A stretch of 64,000 bases of DNA from the NCBI GenBank assembly GCA_030762175.1, contig CM060846.1:305942512-306006511 (forward strand). The letters run 5' to 3'. Position numbers and translations under genes: made by a program. This DNA is from Metallyticus violacea (taxonomy: Eukaryota; Arthropoda; Insecta; Mantodea; Metallyticidae). The notes below the pieces were generated by a model, which searched no databases, was not told where the DNA came from, and worked only from the letters and a program-made list of their open reading frames with translations. Positions 27,101-32,973 of the stretch are shown here, one piece after another. Each line of letters starts with the position of its first letter. Positions within the stretch are counted from its first letter, which is position 1.

Positions 27101-27834
27101 AGTGAATACCTATATTTCCTTACGTATTACCTAGCTGATAATTTTAACTGTTTTAAATGTAGTTTTACAGTATATACTAACACCAGATGTAGAAATGAAT
27201 TGATTTCCCTGGCTAACTCACTGAAACTTTTTAAAAAGGGTAGCTTTATTTCTCTGTTGTTCAAATATATAATATAATTTCAAAATCTATGAAAAATTTA
27301 GGCAAAAATGTAGAAAGCAAAATCTTTAAGAAAAACTTAGAACATTTCCTAACCTCCAACATTTTTTTACAATATAGAGGAATAATTTAGCAGATCAAAA
27401 GTTTGAGCTTTAACACTTGTTGTGTAACCGTGTTGTATTTAATTGCAGCACATGTTATGTATCTTCTTTAATTTACTTGACTTGCTTGTTGTGTATCTTA
27501 TTTTGTTTTATTTGATGGTAGCACTTATCATATACAATGTTATATTTGACACGATTCATATCCTGGAGCATTTGCTAATTATGGGATCTATGGAGCAACA
27601 ACTACTACACTTTATATAGCGTTCCTGCTTAAAACTCCGGAATTCAGCTCCCAGTTTCATCATATTGCATTATATGGGAAAACATAACCTAAATAATGTT
27701 TGAAATGGTGTGTGCGGTGACACAATTATTTAAATAAATATACCCACAAACTAGCAATTGAATTATTTTTATTCCATGTTACAACATATTACCTGCAATC
27801 TTTCGAAATCTTCATTTGACAGATGCGAAGCCAT
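87..27834 (-). CDS. GRIPAP1: GRIPAP1 (GRASP-1) orthologue, N-terminal 135 codons, four exons, 3' part outside window
   Basis: The product is a long coiled-coil protein. In mammals GRASP-1 is a Rab4 effector that organises recycling endosomes and binds the scaffold GRIP1. Exons of 42, 67, 197 and 99 bp join with compatible phases (0, 1, 0) into one open frame of 135 codons. The start reads MASHLSNEDFERLQ and continues AQLIELRTVNY, close to the family N-terminus. Further matches are SKKAKDIDLLLNENENLQ and EDEFRLQNRTLLQEFS. The chain is rich in E, K, L and Q with heptad-like spacing. All three introns have GT donors and AG acceptors preceded by pyrimidine tracts. The introns are about 12.8, 9.1 and 5.4 kb and contain nearly all the transposon relics of this half. 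The reading frame is intact and the gene looks functional. The remaining exons lie left of position 87. Assignment rests on remembered family sequence, not on a search. Confidence 0.88.
186..1457. other. intron 3, left part, nothing recognised
   Basis: AT-rich intronic sequence between exon 4 and the mariner-like relic. I found no coding relic, SINE head or clear repeat. Short open frames here lack any recognisable motif. Confidence 0.5.
1900..3060 (-). pseudogene. mariner-like transposase pseudogene (DUF4817-type helix-turn-helix plus DDE catalytic region)
   Basis: Read on the minus strand, three blocks of one transposase appear in order. Near 3030-2900 a frameshifted N-terminal DNA-binding segment shows YAELF, QQPNG and SKKLDPL. 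Near 2466-2300 comes LHSYHPQRVQAWQPAGFPRR followed by VQFSNWFLERC, the block that normally precedes the first catalytic aspartate. Near 2140-1930 comes ENLDEQLGHRWFGHGGPVPW and, after two stops, SDLIPINFFFWVHMKS, which corresponds to the region around the last catalytic aspartate. Stops, frameshifts and the SINE insertion show the gene is dead. The family is common in arthropod genomes; the exact clade is uncertain. Confidence 0.78.
2602..2893 (+). mobile_element. SINE-2 copy (tRNA-derived)
   Basis: The head resembles a tRNA gene with an A-box-like block (GGTGTAGTGGTTACC) and a B box (GGTTCAAACCC). The body is shared with copies at about 13.14, 30.72, 30.94 and 31.23 kb, including CTTCCTTCGGAAGGGAA and the tail block GAGCATCCGTAAA. 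The tail ends in an AAT-rich stretch. The insertion is inside the mariner relic. Confidence 0.85.
3433..4717. other. intron 3, middle part, nothing recognised
   Basis: AT-rich intronic DNA. No transposase, reverse transcriptase or tRNA-like block was recognised. Confidence 0.45.
4718..4880. repeat. near-perfect inverted repeat (hairpin), arms of about 77 bp
   Basis: The left arm beginning AATCTTATTTTGATTTAAAG is mirrored by the right arm ending in its reverse complement. I see one clear mismatch in the arms (GTCGTCAC against GTGACAAC) and a loop of only a few bases around position 4798. It lies in GRIPAP1 intron 3. Confidence 0.93.
4881..5623. other. intron 3, right part, nothing recognised
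   Basis: AT-rich sequence up to the exon 3 donor. No recognisable element. Open frames here show no family motif. Confidence 0.45.
5624..5820 (-). CDS. GRIPAP1: GRIPAP1 coding exon 3
   Basis: This exon has 197 bp. It opens with the last two bases of a split Glu codon (the G is supplied by exon 2) after the acceptor TTTCCAG, and ends at TCG before the donor GTAAGA. It encodes ENESLIKNISGLEREYQKLQ, then SKKAKDIDLLLNENENLQ and EDEFRLQNRTLLQEFSS. Leucines recur at heptad-like spacing. This is the longest exon in the window and the strongest evidence for the GRIPAP1 call. Confidence 0.9.
6216..7680 (-). pseudogene. PLE polyprotein fragment: reverse transcriptase C-terminal part and GIY-YIG endonuclease
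   Basis: In minus-strand order, the block near 7549-7358 reads MGNPLSPTLTELYMGLF followed by the RT catalytic box YVDDIF. After a frameshift, 7427-6948 shows FLDLKLIRKENNIQFGIYR and SPTHTDNYIK, typical of PLE RT-thumb sequence. A SINE interrupts the copy at 6537-6841. The last block (6548-6216) reads QCLDCKLKYIGKTKKNL, HHYWIQNHEINPQ and NFDLPPWNHL, the GIY-YIG endonuclease end. PLEs use the RT and the GIY-YIG nuclease for target-primed retrotransposition. The copy is 5' truncated, frameshifted and interrupted. Confidence 0.9.
6537..6841 (+). mobile_element. SINE-1 copy (tRNA Ser/Leu-like) with target duplication
   Basis: The head has an A-box block GTGGCCGAGGTCGTTAAGGC and a B box GGTTCGAATCCC. 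The body contains GGCAAATGCCGGGGAGGTAC, and the tail reads GGGCATTAAACACTACT followed by an A-rich run. An 11-bp duplication AAACATTGTAT flanks it at 6526-6536 and 6842-6852. The interrupted PLE frame resumes on the far side, which proves the insertion came after the PLE. Confidence 0.95.
7681..8479 (+). pseudogene. PLE fragment, plus-strand partner: RT tail and GIY-YIG endonuclease
   Basis: This copy starts inside the RT thumb (near 7690: WLPFIDLKLIRKENNIQF in a broken frame). It continues through FRLVNIPLNATEYKIEFEYI (7834 onward) to KYIGKTKKNLTIQKK, then HHYWSQNHEINPQ and NFDLPPWDHLSRFI. Relative to the left copy it keeps a few additional residues after the KKNL block and lacks the SINE. 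It is 5' truncated at the palindrome centre and contains frameshifts. Confidence 0.88.
8680..9760. mobile_element. Inverted pair of decayed Penelope-like elements (PLE palindrome 2)
   Basis: The left minus-strand end (about 8690-8960) and the right plus-strand end (about 9540-9745) are inverted repeats, for example GATCATTGGTTAAAGTTGG against CCAACTTCAACTAATGATC. The plus copy near 9290-9740 shows decayed GIY-YIG sequence (CQDCKK, GKTKRNIG, EKSAVALHFWNKYHEKTVQ) and NFDIQEADSSLFKLIIRSP. The minus copy encodes a matching MNFDIPEAGRSLFKF end. This is a different, older subfamily from palindrome 1. Confidence 0.75.
9761..12482. other. intron 2, no recognised element except a weak direct repeat
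   Basis: AT-rich intronic sequence. Two direct copies of a block of about 80 bp occur at 11385-11465 and 11885-11965, sharing TTGACATT and similar downstream sequence. The second is preceded by TTAACACTAGAAAGAC, which faintly resembles a piggyBac-type end after a TTAA target, but no partner end was found. An open frame at 10859-11041 shows no family motif. Confidence 0.35.
12715..12921 (-). pseudogene. mariner-like transposase C-terminal fragment
   Basis: The fragment reads YAPPHYHQDVNAYLDDNLPR and HWIGRRGSIFSPHSLDLTP, followed by FYLWGTLKDVVY. The SLDLTP hexapeptide matches the SPDLTP catalytic-region signature. Further upstream pieces are missing or scrambled, so it is a relic. Confidence 0.8.
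13143..13360 (-). mobile_element. SINE-2 copy inside the second mariner
   Basis: Reverse orientation of the family described at 2.6 kb. The shared blocks ACATGGGACCCACGGCTTTA and CTTCAGAAGGAAGCCATACT are present, and the tRNA-like head (CCCAAGATTGGGGG-type, decayed) ends near 13355. The tail lies near 13150 (TTTATTTAGG). The SINE is younger than its host transposon. Confidence 0.82.
13735..14017 (+). mobile_element. SINE-1 copy with 12-bp target duplication
   Basis: The head GGGTGGCCGAGGTCGTTAAG, the body with TGCCGGGGAGGTACC and the tail GTGTTAAACATTATT match the family. The duplication TCTATGGCTAGG occurs at 13723-13734 and again at 14018-14029. The B box is slightly decayed (GGTTTGAATACC). 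Confidence 0.95.
14030..14914. other. intron 2, right end, nothing recognised
   Basis: AT-rich intronic DNA between the SINE and the exon 2 donor; no element recognised. Confidence 0.45.
14915..14981 (-). CDS. GRIPAP1: GRIPAP1 coding exon 2
   Basis: This exon has 67 bp. The acceptor is TTTATTTCAG before GCA at 14981; the donor is GTAAGT after the G at 14915. It encodes AQLIELRTVNYSLEEQCKK then YKI and the first base of a Glu codon completed by exon 3. The AQLxELRTxNY block is characteristic of the GRASP-1 N-terminus. It is too short to be found without splicing logic. Confidence 0.9.
15379..18360 (-). mobile_element. LINE-A: non-LTR retrotransposon relic with AP endonuclease and reverse transcriptase
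   Basis: In minus-strand order: near 18060-18000 an endonuclease segment GRMSGELGLFVK; near 17470 the end of the endonuclease, SNNFPLKMEI, a decayed form of the usual SDHxPL; near 16560-16390 RT text (SIIGEVLTGMIAKRLQEWAE, SLFQSGFRKGKRT); near 16115-16096 the RT catalytic box as FGDDLV in place of FADDLV; and near 15650-15400 the C-terminal LGLPRSLPNEIAKREL and VLKYWYRLGM. Many stops and frameshifts are present. It lies in GRIPAP1 intron 1 in the same orientation as the gene. Related copies occur at 21.2-23.8 and 37.6-39.1 kb. Confidence 0.82.
18540..19900 (-). mobile_element. LINE-B: jockey/CR1-like non-LTR relic
   Basis: The minus strand at 19892-19680 encodes the pre-RT segment NNAQISELEQVLKNENWDSV followed by NDKLKIFIITVLVPF. 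A second, diverged direct copy of this segment lies at about 19560-19408 (KPWFQQ near its end). Further along, about 18930-18600, decayed RT text includes DFPRAFDSINHEILLQKL and LALPNFQ, with the usual SKAFDSINHEILL motif visible. Stops are frequent. A GAA microsatellite interrupts it at about 19293-19325. Confidence 0.72.
19293..19325. repeat. (GAA)n microsatellite
   Basis: About eleven GAA units followed by an imperfect AGGAAGAAGAAG extension. Confidence 0.95.
20150..20625 (+). mobile_element. LINE-B reverse transcriptase fragment, opposite orientation
   Basis: The plus strand encodes FLIYINDLPGSLNTNVRVIL then FAGDTSAIILGNSLQQL, an RT palm region in which the catalytic FADDTS appears as FAGDTS. 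This is followed by NCDKTNFIHFR. The preceding GIPQGSV motif is present in another frame (GGCATTCCACAGGGATCAGT). The second catalytic aspartate is lost and the frame is broken. Confidence 0.82.
20626..21229. other. intron 1 segment, nothing recognised
   Basis: AT-rich sequence without a recognisable element. Confidence 0.4.
21470..22450. mobile_element. Inverted PLE pair 3, inside LINE-A
   Basis: The left minus copy (about 21490-21860) and the right plus copy (about 21880-22440) are joined head to head. Both encode the PLE tail: RSVVAHYFWKDNHHIKREIK on the left, QIDRSAVAHYFWQDNRDIKR and LLKEAHG on the right. The right copy contains a tandem duplication of about 180 bp (21880-22060 and 22065-22240). 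The outer ends match: AACACACTTTTATGCTTCAC near 21495 against GTGAAGCATAAGAATGTGT near 22415. Hammerhead-like folds lie near both outer ends. Confidence 0.85.
22352..22402 (+). ncRNA. hammerhead ribozyme-like relic (core position 3 is U)
   Basis: The order is a short stem I strand, UUGAAGA at the CUGANGA position, a stem-loop ending in UUC, then GAAAC, a two-base loop and GUC. It therefore keeps G12-A13-A14 and a GUC cleavage triplet but has U instead of C3. It lies at the outward 3' end of the PLE copy, where PLE hammerheads are known to occur. Confidence 0.5.
23998..24261 (-). mobile_element. SINE-1 copy with 12-bp target duplication
   Basis: Reverse orientation. The tail block GTGTTTAATACC lies on the left, the central CCTCCCTGGCATTTGCC is conserved, and the tRNA-like head (CCTCAGCCACCTGTGGTGG) lies on the right. 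The duplication TTATTTTGTAAT is at 23986-23997 and 24262-24273. Confidence 0.94.
24274..25079. other. intron 1 segment, nothing recognised
   Basis: AT-rich sequence; only short A and G runs stand out. Confidence 0.4.
25080..26190 (+). mobile_element. LINE-B 3' end, copy 1
   Basis: The RT C-terminus reads SLNSQIWGNLVYHKRAFILL then NRALRIICGI, followed by AVHHYNTRDGNDMHQLANLL near 25500, a familiar end of jockey/CR1-like polyproteins. The 3' untranslated part contains TATGCTCATTATAGAATCTA and GAGCAACAACTAATG, shared with the copy at 26880-27610. The copy is 5' truncated, as expected from incomplete reverse transcription. Confidence 0.8.
26880..27610 (+). mobile_element. LINE-B 3' end, copy 2
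   Basis: Collinear with the preceding copy: it begins at the same CTCAGCTTGTTTTGCC-like block, passes through FKYLKVLTFTSEYLYFL and YTNTRCRNELISLANSLKLF, and ends with the shared GAGCAACAACTACTAC block. It lacks most of the longer 3' untranslated sequence of copy 1. It ends only about 180 bp downstream of GRIPAP1 exon 1. Confidence 0.78.
27793..27834 (-). CDS. GRIPAP1: GRIPAP1 coding exon 1 with start codon
   Basis: The ATG at 27834-27832 lies in a good context (A at -3, G at +4) and opens a 14-codon exon, MASHLSNEDFERLQ, ending at CAG before the donor GTAATA. The short acidic N-terminus followed by a glutamine at the splice junction fits the family start. An in-frame TAA lies two codons before the ATG, so this is the true start of the frame. 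Confidence 0.88.
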
Positions 27835-27990
27835 GTTAGCTGTCAATGAAGGTCATAGATGGATAACGACTACGCTGCTGTTCACTGGTATACCTGAGGA
27901 TAGATTGTGGGGGAAATTTTAACTTTGCTCCTCCCCCACACTAGTAATTTTTCCGAGAGAGAGAGAGAGAGAGAGAAGGTACTTTACACA
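27835..27990 (-). promoter_or_regulatory. GRIPAP1 5' UTR and promoter-proximal region with GAGA tract
   Basis: Reading toward the gene, a CT run (GA on the plus strand, 27956-27976) is followed by a G-rich segment and about 100 bp of leader to the ATG. I see no TATA box at a fixed distance. GA/CT repeats are bound by GAGA-factor-type proteins in insect promoters; that role here is inferred. The transcription start site is not determined. Confidence 0.45.
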
Positions 27991-28016
27991 CTTCCACATG
28001 TAAAGGATAAGAAGCA

Positions 28017-28017
<1 letters not shown>

Positions 28018-28095
<78 letters not shown>

Positions 28096-28121
28096 GTTGT
28101 TGTTGTTGTTGTTGTTGTTGT
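28018..28121. repeat. (ATT)n followed by (GTT)n microsatellite
   Basis: About 25 ATT units run into nine GTT units with no break in the period. It lies about 185 bp upstream of the GRIPAP1 start codon. The isoleucine/valine open frame across it is a repeat artefact. Confidence 0.97.
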
Positions 28122-29215
28122 TAATGTTTTATTTTTTAATTTAACCAATTTTGTTTATATGCATAAAACAATCCACAAAAACATTTTTATTTCCTATCCC
28201 TCACAATATCCTCAACAACAATAGTTATGTACCTTACGAAAGTGTGTGCTTGTCGATGCTTGTTAACTGTGTTAGAAATTCTAAACGCATGACAATGAAA
28301 ATGCTCGCTTTTAAACTGAGGAATTTGGGAATAGGGGGTTATGGTGATGCGAAGGTACTCGTTTTAATATTTTAAATATAATTTTGGGGTGGTTTTGTTT
28401 GTTTAATTGTATTTCACGGACATTTAATAAAGGTTGAGATAATTTGTTTACAAAAGGGGTAAGAGAATTTTTCCGACGGTTGCTTGTGAGATTCAAGTAA
28501 CAAGATGACGCAAGGACAGTTCTTGGTCCTCCCGATTTGCATAAATTTTAAAATACATGAAGTGTAGAAAATGTGCTGCGAGAAACGAATTTTATGTGTT
28601 GCCACTTTCTAAAATGTTCTGATTGTGACATTAATGAAGGGAGATATTATGGGTACGAATTGTATCGTATCATATGCATCAGTTTAATTTTTTTACGCTG
28701 TTTGAAATGATACCTCAAAGTTCATTTCTCCTCGACGCACGAACCGTTTCGCCGAATATTTCCGAGTAGGGTTCTTTGGGAAATTGCACTCGGAATTCCG
28801 AGAGGATGGAACTTTTTCTAAAACAACTTGAAACTTAATCAAAGCCATTATCATATAAAGAACAATGATCACAATTAGAGTTCCCAAATGGACGGTTATA
28901 ATTAACCAAGTTTTATTCTCAGGCCAGTGTTCGGTCGGTAGGAAAATTAAAAATTACAGCCGAAAGTGGTATTTTAAATGCAGGGTAGATGTTTGATAGA
29001 ATGGTTTTTTTTTCTTCTTCTTTAGCCGCAGGAAATTTTTCATAGAAGAATGTTTTTGTTGGTTGTGGAAAATTCTTCTTTGCAAGGTGCGAATAATAGA
29101 CAGAACTAATGTGAATGTGGCGTATCGTATATTTCAACTTATCGAAGCCGCCCTAAACATAAAAAATTAACGCTAATTGTTAAAATAAGTTTGTTAAGCC
29201 TATTTCAACTCAAAA
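28122..29215. other. low-copy-looking sequence upstream of GRIPAP1; unassigned open frames
   Basis: This stretch is less AT-rich than the flanks and resembles none of the repeats in the window. On the minus strand 28887-28693 can encode 64 residues beginning MGTLIVIIVLYMIMALIKF, a single hydrophobic segment followed by a basic tail. 29137-28919 can encode 72 residues without a motif. On the plus strand a divergent frame (MTMKMLAFKLRNLGIGGYGD) runs to AAG|GTACTC at 28352. None matches a family I recognise; they may be a gene fragment, 5' exons or chance. Confidence 0.3.
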
Positions 29216-29219
29216 AATG

Positions 29220-29440
29220 GCCACGGGTGGCCGAGGCCTGATTGACTGAGGCATTTTCCAGGTTTTTCTCAGTCCTCATAAATGGCAAGTGCCGGGGAGG
29301 TGCCCTAAAATTAGACCTGGAACGCTCCCTGTCTTAAAAAAAAATATCCTTTCCCGGTTTATTATTTCATCTCATATATCATCAGTGTCCATCGCCTGTG
29401 AAGCCTCAGTAGTTAAAACGGGCGTTAAACACTATTCTGT
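29220..29440 (+). mobile_element. SINE-1 copy with deleted tRNA-like middle
   Basis: It begins CCACGGGTGGCCGAGG and jumps directly to TTGACTGAGGCATTTTCCAG, so about 60 bp including the B box are missing. The body (GCCGGGGAGGTGCC) and tail (GGGCGTTAAACACTATT) are intact. No clear target duplication was found. Confidence 0.88.
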
Positions 29441-30714
29441 TTTAGCGAAAATTAGTTAATTAAGCTGAGGTGACCGGACTTCCCGTATTAGCCAGGACAG
29501 TCCCCCGCCCCTTTAATCTCCGATCCGTCTATTTTTAAATGTAAAATGGGAAGTCAAAATCTTCCCTTTTTATAGTAATAATACTTACCAGCATAAAATG
29601 TCATTAACAATAATTCTCATACTGTACTCTTTAGCATTAAAATCATGAAAAAATTAAAAATTACTGACAACTCAAAGGGCTGTTTTTATTATCGGTATGC
29701 ACTTGCAACAATGTGGGGGCTTCACTTGGATAAGTCAGTAAACAATTGATGTAGCCGACAATTGAACTGCGCCAACTAACCAATTGTAATCACTCTGTTT
29801 TATATGAATGCCAACAACATTGAAAACTGCAAACCATATGCTTCAGTCGAAAGAAATTAATTACAGTTGTGACTCTGGTAGATAACAGTATTGTGTTCTG
29901 AATTTATGAAATTCTAAAACATAGTTTACTTTAGTAAACTGCGAGTGCTAAAACCCTTGAAAATAATGTCTCAGCCGAAAAGGAAGTGTGTTTTAATAGT
30001 GCTATACTGAAGGAATGTGTGCATCTACTTTCAGTATAATCCATGCGGGGGGAGGGCGATCGGAAATATCACAGCATATAGACAGTTAAAAAAATAGTGC
30101 GCGGAAGTGCATCTTCTAGCAATTGACTAATTTTTTTAAAAGTGCAAGTTTTGGTGAAAAAGAAACGGAATTAGTAGCTGGTGCAGGAGCATTCGCTTAT
30201 CGCCATGTTCAGCACAACGAATCTTTCGGATACATGGACTGTACTTCTAAACTTGTCCGATGTACTTTTGAATCAAAGTTTACGTGAGGCCGTAGTAAAG
30301 TCGGCAATTGTACCCTATTTGCCATTTCAGAGCTAGAATTTGATTTACAGAAAGATAATTTTATTTTAATAATGACGGATGCATTGATCCATAAGTGCGT
30401 ACAAATATTCAAGTTAAAATGTTGGATCTTAAATCTTTGCCTGAAAAAAACTACGGAACCCCTTGCTATTTTTTTGAGCCAGTGTTTGGCAAATACTAAC
30501 TTAAAAGAAAAACAGCTGCTCTTTGTGCAGATAATACGACCTGCAATTTAAGAGCTGCATCTGGAAAGGTGGCCAACAAAGTCTTCACTAAACTGAAAGG
30601 AAATTTAGAGCATAATTCACTTGGGGTTGGGTGTTCTGCCCTTATAATTCACAGTACCATCCAAATGCCTATTGATGCACTTCCTATTGATATTGAAGAA
30701 ATTGTATCTTATCT

Positions 30715-30935
30715 TTTTTTTTTCTTTTTTGATTTCATTTATTTATGGACGCCTTTAACACCTCAGTGTCCCATTCAAATCAGAGCTTGAAACGGCCAAC
30801 AAATTTTTTTCACATGCCCCTTTTTTCAGCCTTGAGCTTCTTTATTATGCCGTAAATCTACGACGGGACCCACGGCTTTACTTCCCTTCGTTAGCAAGCC
30901 ATACTTAGGGTTTTACGCCCAAAAAAATCCAGTCG
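30715..30935 (-). mobile_element. SINE-2 copy
   Basis: Reverse orientation: the tail TTTATTTATGGACGCC is at about 30740 and the body block GACGGGACCCACGGCTTTAC near 30870. The tRNA-like head is missing or merges with the next copy at about 30935. It interrupts the hAT pseudogene. Confidence 0.85.
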
Positions 30936-31228
30936 GTACTGGTGGTGTAATGGTTACCATAATTGCCTCCTAAACCCAAGATCGCGGGTTCGAACCCGGC
31001 CAGGACCGATGGATTTTATCGGGGCATAAAAATCCTAAGTATGGCTTCCTTCGGAAGGGAAGTAAGGCCGTGGGTCCCGTGTCGTACATTTACGGCACGA
31101 AAAAGAACCTCAAGCTTGAAAGAGAGGCCTCTGAGCAAAATTTGTCGGCCGTTTCACGCCCTGAGTTGAATGGGACGCTGATGACCTGAGATGTTAAAGA
31201 GCGTCCATAAATAAATCATTAAAAAAAA
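30936..31228 (+). mobile_element. SINE-2 copy, near full length
   Basis: The head GGTGGTGTAATGGTTACC, B box GGTTCGAACCC, body CTTCCTTCGGAAGGGAA and tail GAGCGTCCATAAATAAAT are all present. This is the best-preserved SINE-2 in the window. It abuts an inverted copy on each side. Confidence 0.92.
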
Positions 31229-31232
31229 ATTC

Positions 31233-31310
31233 ATTCGAAAAAATCCATCAGTCCTGGCCGGGATCCACGATCTTGGGCTTAGGAGACAAGTATGGTTACC
31301 ACCACGACCG
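31233..31310 (-). mobile_element. SINE-2 head fragment
   Basis: Only the tRNA-like head in reverse orientation is present: CCATCAGTCCTGGCCGGGAT on the left through GTATGGTTACCACCACGACC on the right. It is probably the other part of the interrupted minus copy at 30715-30935, split by the plus copy between them. Confidence 0.75.
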
Positions 31311-31649
31311 CATTGTTTCTAAAATATATTCTTCTACGTGTATTCTATAAGGGTTGAAGGTCTTAACATTTTTGTGAATTTATAGACCAGGAGTATAAAC
31401 AAGTTTTAGGGTATAGCAGCAAATGGTGGCTTTTTACTCCCTGCGGTCGAACGTCTTCTGACTATACTTGTTCCTCTGAAATCATATTTTGAAAATCAAA
31501 ATAAATTACTATTTCTTATTACTTCATCCTTTGAAAATGCTTTATCAGAAGCATGGCTGCACTTTCTTCACAAATAAGCATCAACTTTTCACTCTGCAGT
31601 TCAAAGAGTAGAGGGTCAAAAAATTACAGAATTTGAGAAAAATTCCGTT

Positions 31650-31928
31650 TTTTTTAATAGTGTTTAACGCCCACTTTTATTACTCAGGTACCACAGGCGA
31701 TGGACAATGATGATACATGGAATGATATATTGAGAAAGGATTTTTTTTTAAGGAAGGAAACATTCCAGACCTAAGTTTAGGATATCTACCCGGCATTTGC
31801 CAGTTATGAGGACTGAGGAAAACCTGTAAAACCCCAGTCAGGGAGGACGGGTCTGGCGGGATTCGAACCCCAGGCCTCCCGCTCACGAGTCCGCGCCTTA
31901 ACGACCTCGGCCACCCGTGGCGGTACGC
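31650..31928 (-). mobile_element. SINE-1 copy inside the hAT pseudogene
   Basis: Reverse orientation, with tail TAGTGTTTAACGCCCAC on the left and the tRNA-like head CCTTAACGACCTCGGCCACC on the right. B box and A box are well preserved. The flanks AAAATTCCGT and ACAATTTCCGT suggest an imperfect target duplication. Confidence 0.92.
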
Positions 31929-32973
31929 ACACAACAATTTCCGTGTTGAATGATTTAAAACTAATGTAGTTTCCAAGGGTGAAGTTTGCTTCACAACATC
32001 AGCTACCAGATCAAATCTTGGTAAATTCGAAAGGGGGGTTTTATCATCACAGATTGAAACATTTAAACGGCATGTTCATACATTTAATTAAACTGCAGCT
32101 GAATATTTAAATACATTGATTGCATCCATTGAGAGTTTGCGGGACCACAGATGAGTCACATTTAAGGCAGGGAGACCTCATGGAAAGATATACAAAAGAA
32201 TGAGTATTTCATTCGTGAAATGGTCATTTTATCTATAATCTATTATATCCATCTGTATGATGAGCGTGTAAAAATAAAACACAAATAACAAAAAATATTA
32301 GAAAAAAGAAAGCTGGAAAGGTTATCACTTAGCGACTGTTCTATAAAAATTATTCCACCTTTTAATATGAATAATGTGCCTTCTTCCAATTTTCTGAAAA
32401 TATTTCTTCTTTGTTCACCTTGAAGTAACGTCTACTGAATAGGTGTTTTCTTACAGTGGACAAATGAAAAGAACGTATTTTAGTACAAAATTTAAAAGCT
32501 ATGTTGATTAATAAAGCAAACTTTAATTATACTTATGTAAATTTTTGCAAAACACTGTGTGATAAAGAGGACTTCCTAAAGAAGATCCATTGGTCAGCAA
32601 GATATCGATGAATGCTGCACTAATAATTCTAAAGGATTGTTTGGCTGCAGTGAATTCAATACTACTACATCTTGTAAATCACATAGTAATTCTTTATTTA
32701 TATATTGTGATAATACAGGAAATAATTCGTCAGGGATCAGTGCATCATTCAGCTACTTGTAGATGCAATCATCCTTGACATTTTTATTTTGCACACGGAA
32801 TACAGGAAGAGAGGTTGATTTACCAAAAAAACAAAAACAAAACAAAAAAACGTTTACGTGGTTAGGAAATGAGTTAGAGAGTGAGAGGTAAAGGGAAGGT
32901 GATTGACAACAGTTTGTCATGTGAAAGGAAGTTCTGTTTTTGTTGAGAAGGAAACGGTTGTGTGAGTCTCAAC

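Larger units (their letters stand above)
29966..32611 (+). pseudogene. hAT-superfamily transposase pseudogene split by SINEs
   Basis: In order: MSQPKRKCVFNSAILKECV at 29966; a decayed middle with GAGAFAYRHVQHNESFGYMD near 30187; ADNTTCNLRAASGKVANKVF and KLKGNLEHNSLGVGCSALII to about 30710; then a SINE cluster. The frame resumes near 31320 with YTCILYKG-type text, VDQEYKQVLGYSS and RWLLLLPAVER-like sequence recoverable with frameshifts. Another SINE follows. The C-terminal dimerisation region appears near 32400-32611 (FFFVHLEVTSTE, YVNFCKTLCDKEDFLKKIHW) and ends at TGA 32611. hAT transposases cut and paste DNA using an RNase H-like fold; this one has stops, frameshifts and several insertions. 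Confidence 0.8.

Noticed and set aside
27907..28224. Open frame with an isoleucine/valine run
   Set aside because: It spans the GA and ATT/GTT microsatellites and has no conserved sequence outside them.
30936..31010. Functional tRNA gene at the SINE-2 head
   Set aside because: It is continuous with the SINE-2 body present in all other copies, and the acceptor stem does not close as in a tRNA gene.
31680..31994. Minus-strand protein of 104 residues
   Set aside because: Most of it is SINE-1 sequence.
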